Shown: positions 1 to 9,817 of the stretch, piece after piece
Position numbering within the stretch: the stretch's first letter is position 1
Layout: every line of letters starts with the position of its first letter
Program-made: the position numbers and the translations under genes
Source: Psychrobacter sp. JCM 18900
GTDB lineage: Bacteria > Pseudomonadota > Gammaproteobacteria > Pseudomonadales > Moraxellaceae
Direction of reading: 5' to 3'
DNA length: 64,000 bases
Assembly (NCBI RefSeq): GCF_904846625.1
Contig: NZ_CAJHBL010000002.1
Coordinates: 248,001 to 312,000, forward strand
Notes under the pieces: generated by a model
Told to the model about the DNA's origin: nothing
Databases searched by the model: none
The model's input: only the letters and a program-made list of their open reading frames with translations

Positions 1-1514
1 AGGTTGCCATTTTCTAGCAGCTTGACCTCATACGCTTGATTTAATAGATCGTCGCTCAAAGCACCATGCAGCTGCCTTGCTAGCTCATCATCATTAATAA
101 TCACGCCCATTTCGGTATTGATATTGGCAGAGCGTGGGTCAACGTTGTATGAACCAATAAAGACTTGATAATCATCTACTGCAAACGTTTTTGCGTGCAA
201 ACTGGTCGATGATTGGCTACGTGCTCGCCACAGTTTATTGTCACGCTTTTCTTCAGCAGCGGTCGATTTAAGTTCATATATTTTGACGCCTGAACGAAGC
301 AGTCGAGGTCGCCACTGGCTATAACCAGAATGCACGGCAGTCACATCGGTCGCATCAAATGAGTTGGTTAATATTTTGATATCGACACCAGCTTCAGCCA
401 GTTTAACCAACGTATCGACGCCATCTTTGGTCGGTACAAAATAAGAAGAAATAATCGTCAATTTCTTGGTTGGACTACCAAGCAAGTTACGCAGCTGATG
501 AACCAAGTTGGTATCGGCAGGAACCGTTTTGCTTAGTTTGCCAACATCATCACTTAAGAACTGCATGTCGGTCCAACGGAAAGGCACACGTTTATTGATC
601 AAGTCACTATCGATCGTAGAGTCTTTGATCGCAGCTTTATAAACCGTCAAGCTGCTGCCTTCGTTGTTTTCTTCATCCAGGCCGAGCTTATCTAAAGCTT
701 TTAAAAAATCAGGCGTAACGTCATCATCAAATTTCGCTAAGGTCTCGATATCAAATGATAAAGGCGATGACCAATAGTCATAAAAACTGTTATCAATATC
801 TGCGACGACTTTACCGATAAGTAAGACATCTAAATCTGCAAACTGGCTGCTTTGGTCATTGCTAAGATATTCGTTGCCGATATTACGCCCACCGATGATT
901 GTAATTTGCTTATCAAAGGTCATGCTCTTGTTGTGCATACGACGATTGATACGTGGCAAACCAGTCACATAGTTCAACGTCGGAAACTTACGATGCATCA
1001 AAGGATTGATAATACGCACCGCGATATTGGGATGACTGGCAAAACGTAATAAATGCTGGTCGAACTTGGCACTATTATTAAAATCATCTAACAATAAGCG
1101 CACGATTACGCCGCGCTCAGCCGCGTCCCATAAGTCTTTTAACAGAAGCTGGCCAGCCTGATCGTTATGCCAAATATAGTACTGCGCATCAATATTACGC
1201 GTGGCCATATCCGTCAGGATGCTACGTGCCGCAAAAGCATTTGCTCCTGTCACGATTGGGTGATAGCCAGACAAGTCAGGATGAATATCGTTCTGCGCAC
1301 TAATAGCAGAGACCAAATCCGTACTGCTGGTCTTAATCGGCTCACCTTGCGTCGTTTGCTTATCTGAATATAGCGCCTCTATACGCGCTGATAGTGCTTG
1401 GCTTTCCGGTAAATGTGGCTGCTTGGGCAAACTCTGGCAAGCACTAAGACCTAAAGTCAGTCCTAGGGTTAGACTCAACGATAAGCTGCTTGGTTCTATA
1501 CTGAACATCGACAT
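1..1514 (-). CDS. Phospholipase D-family lipoprotein (cardiolipin synthase-like), 3' end outside window
   Basis: The reverse strand reads open from an ATG at 1514 to the window edge, so about 504 residues are visible and the C-terminus is missing. The start is preceded by AAGG about 10 bases upstream. The N-terminus has a hydrophobic stretch ending in the lipobox LSAC, so a lipoprotein is predicted. Two HKD motifs of the phospholipase D superfamily are visible: HNKSMTFD at about residue 194 followed by IGGRN, and HAKTFAVDD at about residue 440 followed by IGSYNVDPRS. Two HKD motifs with this spacing are typical of cardiolipin synthases such as ClsC/YmdC, which transfer phosphatidyl groups in the membrane. 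The exact substrate is an inference. Confidence 0.88.
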   Translation of the reverse strand, partial: MSMFSIEPSSLSLSLTLGLTLGLSACQSLPKQPHLPESQALSARIEALYSDKQTTQGEPIKTSSTDLVSAISAQNDIHPDLSGYHPIVTGANAFAARSILTDMATRNIDAQYYIWHNDQAGQLLLKDLWDAAERGVIVRLLLDDFNNSAKFDQHLLRFASHPNIAVRIINPLMHRKFPTLNYVTGLPRINRRMHNKSMTFDKQITIIGGRNIGNEYLSNDQSSQFADLDVLLIGKVVADIDNSFYDYWSSPLSFDIETLAKFDDDVTPDFLKALDKLGLDEENNEGSSLTVYKAAIKDSTIDSDLINKRVPFRWTDMQFLSDDVGKLSKTVPADTNLVHQLRNLLGSPTKKLTIISSYFVPTKDGVDTLVKLAEAGVDIKILTNSFDATDVTAVHSGYSQWRPRLLRSGVKIYELKSTAAEEKRDNKLWRARSQSSTSLHAKTFAVDDYQVFIGSYNVDPRSANINTEMGVIINDDELARQLHGALSDDLLNQAYEVKLLENGN

Positions 1515-1960
1515 AACGAATTTACCTTAATGAGCCTAAATGTACTGATAAATAATGATTCTGAGTGCTTAAATCACTCTTGTTAGATGAATTACCAAAC
1601 TGTTGTTGTATTACGCGTGGCAAAATCTAAATCGTCGCTAAGCTTAGCAGCTGTTGCGATATCTGCCTATTATAAATACGTTATTTTTGTTAGATTTAGC
1701 GCACGAAATCATTGTTTTTTAAGTAGTGTTTAATTGTATATGTGGCAGATTTTAAGCATTAAAATTGATACATCTTTGGTATTCGAAAATAATATTTAGT
1801 GGCCATTTGAAACCAGCTGTGCGGAATAAGTCGACATGATATGATAACGCTGATAGATTCGGTCGATAATCAGAAGAATAAGCAGTCATTTTATTTCAAT
1901 TAAAAGACCAACCAATAAAGTATTAACCAATAAAATACCAACCAAAGTAACGGAACGTTT
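1515..1960. other. Intergenic region between divergent PLD gene and metZ
   Basis: This AT-rich gap separates two divergently transcribed genes and should hold both promoters. One plausible metZ promoter is TTGATA at 1765-1770 and AATAAT at 1788-1793 with a 17-base spacer, which would give a leader of about 160 bases. I see no convincing riboswitch, terminator or small gene. Confidence 0.4.
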
Positions 1961-3235
1961 ATGAGTCAGTCGCAAAACCATGATGAGAGCAGTTTGAACA
2001 AGTTAGATCCAAACTGGCGCAACGATGCCTTAGATTTAGGTCTTGATTATGGCATGCAGACCATCGCAGTGCGGGCAGGTCAACATCGTACGGACGAAGG
2101 CGAGCATTCAGAGCCTATTTTTACCACCAGCTCTTACGTTTATCGCTCAGCCGCTGATGCCGCTGCTCATTTTGACGGTACAAAAACAGGCAATGTCTAC
2201 TCTCGCCATACCAATCCAAGTGTACGTACTTTTGAGCGTCGTTTAGCTGCATTAGAAAACGGTGAACGCGCGGTTGCGACGGCCTCTGGTATGGGCGCTA
2301 TTTTGACCATGTGCTTGGCATATCTAAAAGCGGGCGACCATTTGCTAGCGGCCAACCAGTTATTTGGCTCATCTATCGGTCTATTTAATAATTATATGGC
2401 CAAGTTTGGTGTTGAAGTCGGCTACGTTGATTGCTTCGACAATGAGGCATGGGCCAATGCTATTCAACCAAATACCAAGGTGATTTATTGCGAAAGCCCA
2501 AGTAATCCATTGGCGCAGATTTGTGATATCGGTTATCTGAGTCAGCTATGTAAAGCCAACGACATATTACTCGTCGTTGACAACTGCTTTGCGACACCAG
2601 CATTGCAGCGCCCATTAGATTTGGGTGCGGATGTGGTCATTCACTCTGCGACCAAATATTTGGATGGTCAGGGTCGAGTATTAGGCGGTGCGTTGGTCGG
2701 TAGTGATGAGCTGATGCAAGAAGCATTTACCGTGGTGCGCTCGGGCGGTATCAGCATGAGTCCATTTAATGCTTGGGTATTTACTAAGGGACTTGAGACG
2801 CTCAAATTGCGTATGCAAGCGCATTGCCAAAATGCCAATCAAGTGGCAGAATTTTTGGTCAATCATCCTAATGTCAGTACCGTGCATTTCTCAGGCTTGA
2901 GTGACCATTCTGCGCACGAACTTGCCACACGTCAGCATCATATGAAAAATGGTTACGGTGCTATCATGGGCTTCGAAGTCAAGGCATCTGATAGCCGTGA
3001 TACCAAAGAAGCGGCGTGGCATGTGATTGATTCAACACAAATGGTCTCTATCACCAATAACTTGGGCGATGCCAAAACCACGATTACTCATCCTGCAACC
3101 ACCACGCATTTCCGTCTAACTGCTGAAGCTCGTGCCGAAGCTGGTGTCAAAGACGGTCTGATTCGTCTATCGGTAGGTCTGGAAGATGTGGAAGATATTA
3201 TCAAAGACTTGGCACGTGGTTTAGACAGTTTGTAA
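1961..3235 (+). CDS. metZ: O-succinylhomoserine sulfhydrylase
   Basis: This 424-residue protein belongs to the Cys/Met metabolism PLP-dependent family. It would make homocysteine from O-succinylhomoserine and sulfide in methionine synthesis. The PLP lysine lies in SATKYLDGQGRVLGG (K232); this motif with the DGQGRV extension is characteristic of MetZ rather than MetB or MetC. Other family landmarks are YSRHTNPS near residue 79 and ESPSNP near residue 178. The protein has about 20 more N-terminal residues than typical MetZ. The gene stands alone; ybaB follows after 111 bases. MetY (O-acetylhomoserine) activity is the main alternative. Confidence 0.9.
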   Translation: MSQSQNHDESSLNKLDPNWRNDALDLGLDYGMQTIAVRAGQHRTDEGEHSEPIFTTSSYVYRSAADAAAHFDGTKTGNVYSRHTNPSVRTFERRLAALENGERAVATASGMGAILTMCLAYLKAGDHLLAANQLFGSSIGLFNNYMAKFGVEVGYVDCFDNEAWANAIQPNTKVIYCESPSNPLAQICDIGYLSQLCKANDILLVVDNCFATPALQRPLDLGADVVIHSATKYLDGQGRVLGGALVGSDELMQEAFTVVRSGGISMSPFNAWVFTKGLETLKLRMQAHCQNANQVAEFLVNHPNVSTVHFSGLSDHSAHELATRQHHMKNGYGAIMGFEVKASDSRDTKEAAWHVIDSTQMVSITNNLGDAKTTITHPATTTHFRLTAEARAEAGVKDGLIRLSVGLEDVEDIIKDLARGLDSL

Positions 3236-3346
3236 AGATAACGGTATAATCTGCACTAACGCATTGCATTAACTTTACGTTATTAATTATTCATTACTAT
3301 ACGCACTAGCATAAAATACAAACCATAAATAACAAAAGAGGCAACT

Positions 3347-3676
3347 ATGAACATTCAAGCATTGATGCAACAAGCACAAACGATGCAAAAGAAAGTAGAA
3401 GCAAACGTTGAAAACGCTAAGAAAGAACTTGCTAATAAAGAAGTACAAGCAGAAGCGGGCAGTGGCTTAGTTAAAGTCACGATGACTGGTCGTCATGTGG
3501 TTAAGCGTTTGACTATTGATCCAAGTCTGTTAGAAGATGAGCCAGATATGATTGAAGATCTTATCGCTGCTGCTATCAATGATGCGGTTCGTCAAGCAGA
3601 TGCACTATATGAAGAAACCATGGCTGGCGCGACTTCAGGTATGGGTCTGCCACCAGGTATGCAAGGCATGTTTTAA
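3347..3676 (+). CDS. ybaB: YbaB/EbfC-family nucleoid-associated protein
   Basis: This 109-residue protein matches the YbaB/EbfC family in length and layout: an N-terminal helix rich in Q, M, K and E ([10 protein letters not shown]), then a core with [20 protein letters not shown] and the [13 protein letters not shown] helix, and a Gly/Met-rich tail. Family members are dimeric DNA-binding proteins associated with the nucleoid. The gene sits directly upstream of recR, the usual arrangement in many bacteria (often dnaX-ybaB-recR), but a terminator-like hairpin lies between them here. An AGAGG ribosome binding site precedes the ATG. Confidence 0.93.
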   Translation: MNIQALMQQAQTMQKKVEANVENAKKELANKEVQAEAGSGLVKVTMTGRHVVKRLTIDPSLLEDEPDMIEDLIAAAINDAVRQADALYEETMAGATSGMGLPPGMQGMF

Positions 3677-3701
3677 GCATTAAATACTTCATACTAAAGA
3701 C

Positions 3702-3741
3702 AAAAATGGGGTTGTTATCGACACGATACGACCCCATTTTT
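3702..3741 (+). terminator. Intrinsic terminator after ybaB
   Basis: The arms AAAAATGGGGT and ACCCCATTTTT flank a loop of about 18 bases, and the right arm ends in a T-run. It lies 25 bases after the ybaB stop and before recR, so the two genes may be transcribed partly separately. Confidence 0.75.
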
Positions 3742-3793
3742 ATAGCTACGATTTATAAATTCAGTTAGATAAAGTCAACTAAAGGAAGCTACT

Positions 3794-4387
3794 TTGCTTA
3801 CAGCCAAATTTGATCAGCTGGTCAAACAGCTGCGTATATTGCCAGGCGTCGGTCAAAAAAGTGCCCAACGAATGGCGTTACATCTGCTCAGTAAAAAACG
3901 CCCACAAGGCATGGCGCTCGCCCAAGCACTAGATGAAGCCATGCGTGATATTGTTGAATGTCAACGTTGTCATAGCTTTAGTGATGAGGCTGTATGTCCG
4001 CTATGCCAAGACGTTAGACGTGATGACAGTCTGCTATGCGTGGTCGAGACAGCAGCAGATGTGATGGCGATTGAGCAGACAGCTGGCTATCGTGGACGTT
4101 ATTTTGTGTTGGGCGGGCATCTATCGCCAATTGATGGTGTCAGCGCCGATGACTTAAATATTGATCAGCTCGTATGGCGAGTGAAGCAAGAACCTGTCGA
4201 AGAGCTCATACTGGCAACAGGTACGACTGTCGAAGGTCAGACTACGGCGCACTTTATCAGTGAGGCTGTCAGTCGTCATGTCAATAAAGTGACGCGTTTA
4301 GCACAAGGCGTCCCGATGGGCGGCGAGCTTGAGTATCTGGATAGTATGACGCTTGGTCAAGCCATGCAAAATCGTTCTTTTTTATAA
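3794..4387 (+). CDS. recR: Recombination mediator protein RecR
   Basis: RecR works with RecF and RecO to load RecA on gapped DNA. The 197-residue length is normal. It has an N-terminal helix-hairpin-helix ([19 protein letters not shown], residues 14-32), a four-cysteine zinc finger (C56, C59, C68, C71), and a Toprim domain with [12 protein letters not shown] and the [12 protein letters not shown] segment. The start is TTG at 3794; it is preceded by AGGAAG at a good distance and no better in-frame ATG exists upstream. It lies downstream of ybaB as in many genomes. Confidence 0.96.
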   Translation: MLTAKFDQLVKQLRILPGVGQKSAQRMALHLLSKKRPQGMALAQALDEAMRDIVECQRCHSFSDEAVCPLCQDVRRDDSLLCVVETAADVMAIEQTAGYRGRYFVLGGHLSPIDGVSADDLNIDQLVWRVKQEPVEELILATGTTVEGQTTAHFISEAVSRHVNKVTRLAQGVPMGGELEYLDSMTLGQAMQNRSFL

Positions 4388-4522
4388 TGTTTTGATTGCT
4401 TCAAAGTCTTACCCAATTCATTTCTTGGAATTGCTATAATTACTTTATTATTGTTTATCTTTTAATTTTATTAAGGCGCGGTTTAGCGTTTTATTTTCTC
4501 CTATTAATGCAGGTATCTGCCC

Positions 4523-5863
4523 GTGTCCAATAACGTTTCAAACGCCTCAGCTCAATTAAATGCTTCTGATATCAATGATGGCTCATCGCAAGAAGCCGCT
4601 AATACTGAGCCAATGTCAGCAGCCACTTCATCTGAGTCAGTGTCTAATACTCCAGATGCTGAGGTGCTAGATATTGATTCACTATTGGATATTGCCGATG
4701 ACGTCGCTATTACTTGGGTACGTAAGCAAAGCGATTTAGATGAGGTTATCGATGCCTTAGCGACTTGTGGACGCGTGGCCTTAGATACTGAGTTTATCAA
4801 GCGTGATACTTATTATCCACGTTTGGCACTGGTGCAGCTGAATACTGGCGATCATGTTTATTTGTTGGATGCACCACAGTTGCAATTGGCTGATCTTTGG
4901 GAAGCGCTACGCAAAGTAGATGTGGCTATCTGGCACGCTTGCGGCGAAGATTTGGGCATTTTTTATCTGTTGTCTGGCTGTCCACCGTTGACCAATATAT
5001 TTGATACGCAAATAGCGTTGTCTTATCTAACCGGTCAATTACAAATGGGGTATCAGCAGGCACTGGCTGATCAGCTAGATATGCATATTGATAAAGAACA
5101 TAGTCAGTCTGATTGGCTCCAGCGTCCGTTGACAGATGAACAAGAGCAATATGCTATCGATGATGTGCGTTATTTGCCAGCGCTATATCTCAGTATCGAG
5201 CATGCGCTTAAGGCTCAAGGTTTATATGATTATGTTTGGGCTGACTGTCAGCTCTATGCCAGTGATTTGTATGACTCGCAGCACGTCGAAGATGAAGCGA
5301 TGTATCTTACGATGGCAGATTATCGCTATAACTCGCAGCAAATGGCGATACTCAAAGGGGTGGCTACGTGGCGAGAAGAGCTGGCACGTGCAACCAATCA
5401 ACCCCGTACCTTTGTGATAAAAAAACAAGCAGTACGAGAGATAGTCACTGAAAAACCAAACAGCATGCGCGAGCTAGCACATAAAACGACCATGCACCGT
5501 AGTATGCTGCGACTATATGGCGAAGAGCTGCTGAAAGTAATCAGAGATGCCAAGAGTCTACCGCCTACAGAGCATCCAGACTGTCTAGTGCCGCCATATC
5601 GCTCAAAAAATAAAGTACTCTCAAAAGCAGTGCAGCAAGCGATTGATGAGCATGCGCGCGAAATCGGTATACCTGCCAGTGTATTGATGCGTAAAAAATG
5701 GCTAGGGCAATTGTATGAAGTGGTTGCTCTTGATAAAGACGTGAGCGAACTGCCACAAGGGCTAAAAGGTTGGCGTAACGACTGGGTTGTTAGAACCTTA
5801 ATTCCAGTCATCAAGAAGCATAAAACTGAACTGCAGCAGGGCATGGGTATTCGTGTTCAATAA
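4523..5863 (+). CDS. rnd: Ribonuclease D
   Basis: RNase D is a 3'-5' exoribonuclease that matures tRNA 3' ends. The DEDD exonuclease domain starts near residue 66, with DTEF at D88, HACGEDLGIF, and YAIDDVRYLP supplying the later acidic residues. HRDC-type helical regions follow toward the C-terminus. The protein has 446 residues, longer than E. coli Rnd (375), because of a Ser/Ala/Asp-rich N-terminal extension of about 60 residues. The start appears to be GTG at 4523; the nearby ATG at 4507 is out of frame. The stop codon lies inside a 15-base tandem repeat. Confidence 0.93.
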   Translation: MSNNVSNASAQLNASDINDGSSQEAANTEPMSAATSSESVSNTPDAEVLDIDSLLDIADDVAITWVRKQSDLDEVIDALATCGRVALDTEFIKRDTYYPRLALVQLNTGDHVYLLDAPQLQLADLWEALRKVDVAIWHACGEDLGIFYLLSGCPPLTNIFDTQIALSYLTGQLQMGYQQALADQLDMHIDKEHSQSDWLQRPLTDEQEQYAIDDVRYLPALYLSIEHALKAQGLYDYVWADCQLYASDLYDSQHVEDEAMYLTMADYRYNSQQMAILKGVATWREELARATNQPRTFVIKKQAVREIVTEKPNSMRELAHKTTMHRSMLRLYGEELLKVIRDAKSLPPTEHPDCLVPPYRSKNKVLSKAVQQAIDEHAREIGIPASVLMRKKWLGQLYEVVALDKDVSELPQGLKGWRNDWVVRTLIPVIKKHKTELQQGMGIRVQ

Positions 5864-5929
5864 AGCAGCGTTCAATAAGACAGCGTTCGATAAGGCGTCG
5901 TTTAATAAGGAAGCGTTCGATAAGACTGA
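5855..5929 (+). repeat. 15-bp imperfect tandem repeat spanning the rnd stop codon
   Basis: Five imperfect copies of a 15-base unit (consensus GTTCRATAAGRMAGC) start at 5855, 5870, 5885, 5900 and 5915. The first copy contains the last rnd codons and its TAA stop. Because the unit length is a multiple of three, each copy repeats an in-frame TAA, so readthrough would meet a stop every five codons. Confidence 0.85.
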
Positions 5930-5958
5930 AAACTGACACTCAAGTATTCATACAGCTC

Positions 5959-6648
5959 TTAGCGTTTAAATTGTCCATGCTCTAAAAAGTATCGAGTCTG
6001 CTCGGCGACCTCTGGGTTTACTAGCATGCCAGTATGTGAGACTGGCATGACAATATGATCAGCTGCAGCCTCTATTTTCGTTTCCTTTATATATACTGTC
6101 CCGTCATGTGCAAGCTGCTCATTAAGGGGTGGCTTGTCAGATTTGCGCAGTTTGCGATTGTGATATTGCAAAAATAACTGACCTAGACCATAAGGGCGGT
6201 TGCCAGCGATGACGCCTAGCGTCATATGTTTGGGCAGTGGTGCGACTGTACCGTCGAGTGCGTCGACATATGAGCGACCTACGACAACAGGAGTCAATCG
6301 CCAGATATAATCTGCACAAACACTACCTATATGCGGTGTTCCTAGAGTCACGCAACGTCCAATTTGCCATTTTGGATACTGAGCGACAAAGTCACGAATG
6401 ATCAAACCACCTAAACTATGCCCGACCAAATCTATAGGATAATCTGGGTGATGGTTTGTTTTTAGCCAGCTATTTAGGCGAGCGCTATTGGTTTTGATAC
6501 CATCACGCATACTACGGTAGCCATACTGATGGGTATCAAATCCTGCTGCTTGCAGGCGCTTGGCTAATGGCCGCATGATCCATGGGGTTTGATGTAGCCC
6601 GTGGATTAGAATGACGCGAGTTTTTTGTTTAGGCGCTTTATGTTGCAT
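5959..6648 (-). CDS. Alpha/beta hydrolase, lipase/esterase-like
   Basis: The protein has about 229 residues and an alpha/beta-hydrolase fold. It begins RVILIHGLHQTPWIM, the oxyanion-hole HG region, and has the nucleophile elbow GHSLGG with serine near residue 78. A late DHIVMPVSHTGMLV segment offers the catalytic histidine. The pattern resembles small lipases and PGAP1-like acyl hydrolases; the substrate is unknown. An upstream TTG at 6660 is also in frame, but the ATG at 6648 has GGA seven bases before it and is preferred. No signal peptide is evident, so it is probably cytoplasmic. It lies convergent to rnd and downstream of the gcvP terminator. Confidence 0.82.
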   Translation of the reverse strand: MQHKAPKQKTRVILIHGLHQTPWIMRPLAKRLQAAGFDTHQYGYRSMRDGIKTNSARLNSWLKTNHHPDYPIDLVGHSLGGLIIRDFVAQYPKWQIGRCVTLGTPHIGSVCADYIWRLTPVVVGRSYVDALDGTVAPLPKHMTLGVIAGNRPYGLGQLFLQYHNRKLRKSDKPPLNEQLAHDGTVYIKETKIEAAADHIVMPVSHTGMLVNPEVAEQTRYFLEHGQFKR

Positions 6649-6787
6649 AGCATTGTCCAAATGATTGCTTCAGAAATTTAAGATAAATAGCTTATTATCA
6701 ATATAAGCTTTTATCGCACTGAGTTCTTATTGTTTATTTTATTTATAATATTACCTGCTAATGTAATAGATAAAAAGTCAGACAAAT

Positions 6788-6824
6788 AAAAACCTCCAAG
6801 TCAGCTGCTGACTTGGAGGTTTTT
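6788..6824 (-). terminator. Intrinsic terminator of the glycine cleavage operon
   Basis: Two perfectly complementary 18-base arms (AAAAACCTCCAAGTCAGC and its complement) meet with a one-base centre, 31 bases past the gcvP stop. Both flanks are A/T runs, so it could work in either direction. It separates gcvP from the hydrolase gene downstream. Confidence 0.92.
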
Positions 6825-6855
6825 TACTACAGAGAATAACTATCGAAAATGATAA

Positions 6856-9753
6856 TTACATATAGTTTTCGATACTTGGGCAAGAGCACATTAGGTTCTT
6901 ATCACCATACGCATCATCGACACGCGCGACACTTGGCCAGAACTTGTTTGCACGAATGTACGGCAGTGGGAATGCAGCAGTCTCACGGCTGTAAGGATGC
7001 GTCCACTCTTCACTAGTAATCATAGCAGCCGTATGCGGTGCATTGACTAACGGGTTATCTTCTAGCGTCCAGTTATCTTCACCAGCTTTGGCTTTCATGG
7101 CTTCAGCTTTGATAGATTTTAGCGCACTGATAAAGCGATCCAACTCTTCTTTTGACTCAGACTCTGTTGGCTCAATCATAAGCGTGCCAGCGACTGGGAA
7201 GCTCATCGTTGGTGAATGGAAACCATAATCCATCAAGCGCTTAGCGATATCACTTTCCGTGATGCCAGTTTCTTCTTTTAGCGGACGAATATCGATGATA
7301 CATTCGTGAGCTACGCGGCCGTTTTTGCCAGCATATAGGACAGGGTAGTGACCTTTTAATTCAGCTGCCACGTAGTTTGCGTTAAGTAATGCCAACTCCG
7401 TTGCTTTTAATAGACCATCGCGGCCCATCATAGCAATGTACATCCATGAGATAGGTAAGATGCTCGCTGAACCATAAGGTGCTGCTGATACTGCTGAGCA
7501 GTCCTTTTGTGCATTGTGTACAGGGCTCAAGGTATGGTTGGCCATAAACGTTGCCAAATGCGCTTTCATACCGATAGGGCCCATGCCTGGACCACCGCCT
7601 CCATGTGGGATACAGAAGGTTTTGTGCAGGTTCATGTGCAATACATCAGCACCAACGTCTGCAGGTTGCATCATGCCTACCTGAGCATTCATGTTCGCGC
7701 CGTCCATATAGACCTGACCGCCATGTTTGTGGGTCAAATCACAGATATGACGGATGCCTTCTTCGAACACACCATGCGTCGATGGGTAAGTGATCATTAA
7801 AGCACCTAGGCGGTCGCTGTACTCTTCACATTTGGCGGTTAAATCGTCGATATCAACGTTGCCGTTTTCATCAGTTTTGACCACGACCACTTGCATACCC
7901 ATCATCATAGCGGTAGCAGGGTTGGTACCGTGCGCCGACATAGGAATTAGGCAAACATCGCGATTAGTTTCGCCCAATGACTCATGATAACGGCGAATCG
8001 CTAACAGACCAGCATATTCACCAGAGGCACCAGAGTTTGGCTGCATAGAGACATCATCAAAACCAGTGATGGCTTTTAATTGATCTTGCAAGCTATCGAT
8101 CATTGCGATATAGCCAGTAACTTGGTCGCGCGGAGCAAAAGGATGCACATTGGCAAACTCAGGCCAAGTAATCGGTAGCATTTCACTGGTGGCATTTAGC
8201 TTCATAGTACAGCTACCCAGTGAAATCATGCTGCGGTTCATCGCCAAATCTTTGTCTTCAAGCGACTTTAGGTAGCGTAGCATTTCATGCTCGGTGTGAT
8301 GCGAGTTAAATACTGGATGAGTCAAGATGTCATCCGTACGCAGGTGTGCGCTATCAAGTGAGACGCGAGCTGTTTCAGGTAGATCGTGTGACTTGTTGAC
8401 GAATAGCTGAGTCAAAGTGTTGAAGTCTTGCTGATCGCTGGTTTCACTAAAGGCAACGCTCAATTTGGTGTCGCTTAAACGCCATAAGTTGTAGCCAACG
8501 TTGTCTGCATTTTTAAAGATTTGAGTAGCCAATTTCTCTGAACCACAATCAACCACGACTGTGTCGAAGAATTGATCATGTACCACGCTCAAGCTGCTGT
8601 CGTTAGATTCTGTGATAGCATCAGCAAACGCAGTGGCAAACGCATGAATACGAGTGGCAATACGCTTCACGCCACCTGGGCCATGATATACCGCATACAT
8701 ACCAGCGAGGTTGGCTAGCAATACTTGTGAGGTACAGATGTTTGAGTTGGCTTTTTCGCGGCGGATATGCTGCTCACGCGTTTGTAGAGCCATACGCAGA
8801 GCTGTATTGCCTTGTGCGTCTTTTGATACGCCAATGATACGACCAGGCGCTGAACGTTTGGCTTTATCAGAGAACGCAAAGTAAGCAGCATGCGGACCAC
8901 CAAAGCCCATTGGAATACCAAAACGCTGAGTACTACCTAGCGCTACGTCTGCACCCATATCGGCTGGTGATTTTAATAACACCAAGCTCATGATGTCACT
9001 GACGACGCTGACGTAAGTTTTGTTTTCTTTTACTGCACTGATGACGTCTGTTAAGTCTTTAACGTCACCTTCAGCACCAACGTACTGGAATAGCGCACCG
9101 AAATAGTCGCCAGATTTAGCGGTTTCAAAATCACCAACAACCACTTCCCAACCAAAGTATTTCGCACGAGTATTAATAACATCTAGTGTTTGTGGATAGA
9201 CGCGTTCATCGACGAAATACTGCATTGATTTGCTTTTGCTCACACGCTTTGACATCGCCATCGCTTCTGCCGCTGCTGTCGCTTCATCAAGCAATGATGC
9301 ACCAGCTAACTCAAGACCCGTCAAATCGATACATACTTGTTGGAAGTTCAGCAGTGCTTCTAGACGACCTTGAGCGATTTCCGCTTGGTAAGGCGTATAA
9401 GCGGTATACCAACCTGGATTTTCAAGAACGTTGCGCTGAATGACCGCAGGCATACGAACTGGAGAGTAGCCTTGACCGATATAGCTTTTGTTGACAGTGA
9501 TGTCGTCTGCCATCGTGCGCAGTTTGGCAAGTGCAGCGTGCTCACTCATCGCTACTGGCAAATCCAATTCTTTGTGCAAACGTACTGGCTCAGGCACAGT
9601 GTCATTGATAAAGCTTTGCATATCTTTATAACCAACAGCGCTGAGTAGGTCAGCTTGCTTGGTCTCGTTCGAACCTAAGTGGCGATAGACAAATTCAGCT
9701 TCGTTGAACAATCCTTGAAAGGTATCAAACGATGGGTTTTGAGAGATAGTCAT
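6856..9753 (-). CDS. gcvP: Glycine dehydrogenase (decarboxylating), P-protein
   Basis: The 965-residue P-protein decarboxylates glycine with PLP and passes the aminomethyl group to lipoyl-GcvH. Length matches the fused homodimeric form (E. coli, 957). The N-terminal half begins FVYRHLGSNE and contains YIGQGY. The C-terminal half contains SLGSCTMKLN, GTNPA and the PLP lysine K711 in HKTFCIPHGGGGPGMGPIG. The ATG has AAGGA upstream. It is the last gene of the gcvT-gcvH-nitroreductase-gcvP cluster and is followed by a strong terminator. Expression should depend on the glycine riboswitch upstream of gcvT unless an internal promoter exists. Confidence 0.98.
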   Translation of the reverse strand: MTISQNPSFDTFQGLFNEAEFVYRHLGSNETKQADLLSAVGYKDMQSFINDTVPEPVRLHKELDLPVAMSEHAALAKLRTMADDITVNKSYIGQGYSPVRMPAVIQRNVLENPGWYTAYTPYQAEIAQGRLEALLNFQQVCIDLTGLELAGASLLDEATAAAEAMAMSKRVSKSKSMQYFVDERVYPQTLDVINTRAKYFGWEVVVGDFETAKSGDYFGALFQYVGAEGDVKDLTDVISAVKENKTYVSVVSDIMSLVLLKSPADMGADVALGSTQRFGIPMGFGGPHAAYFAFSDKAKRSAPGRIIGVSKDAQGNTALRMALQTREQHIRREKANSNICTSQVLLANLAGMYAVYHGPGGVKRIATRIHAFATAFADAITESNDSSLSVVHDQFFDTVVVDCGSEKLATQIFKNADNVGYNLWRLSDTKLSVAFSETSDQQDFNTLTQLFVNKSHDLPETARVSLDSAHLRTDDILTHPVFNSHHTEHEMLRYLKSLEDKDLAMNRSMISLGSCTMKLNATSEMLPITWPEFANVHPFAPRDQVTGYIAMIDSLQDQLKAITGFDDVSMQPNSGASGEYAGLLAIRRYHESLGETNRDVCLIPMSAHGTNPATAMMMGMQVVVVKTDENGNVDIDDLTAKCEEYSDRLGALMITYPSTHGVFEEGIRHICDLTHKHGGQVYMDGANMNAQVGMMQPADVGADVLHMNLHKTFCIPHGGGGPGMGPIGMKAHLATFMANHTLSPVHNAQKDCSAVSAAPYGSASILPISWMYIAMMGRDGLLKATELALLNANYVAAELKGHYPVLYAGKNGRVAHECIIDIRPLKEETGITESDIAKRLMDYGFHSPTMSFPVAGTLMIEPTESESKEELDRFISALKSIKAEAMKAKAGEDNWTLEDNPLVNAPHTAAMITSEEWTHPYSRETAAFPLPYIRANKFWPSVARVDDAYGDKNLMCSCPSIENYM

Positions 9754-9817
9754 GACAATCCTTGGTTAAGGGAATAATAAACAAAATAGCAATTAAGGGA
9801 ATAGTGTGAGCGGTACG

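Noticed and set aside
852..1367. Plus-strand open frames of about 65 codons opposite the phospholipase D-family gene
   Set aside because: They lie fully antisense to a long frame with two HKD motifs and have no family similarity.
5398..5844. 148-codon minus-strand frame opposite rnd
   Set aside because: It is a shadow of the conserved Rnd C-terminal region with Ser/Cys-rich chance composition.
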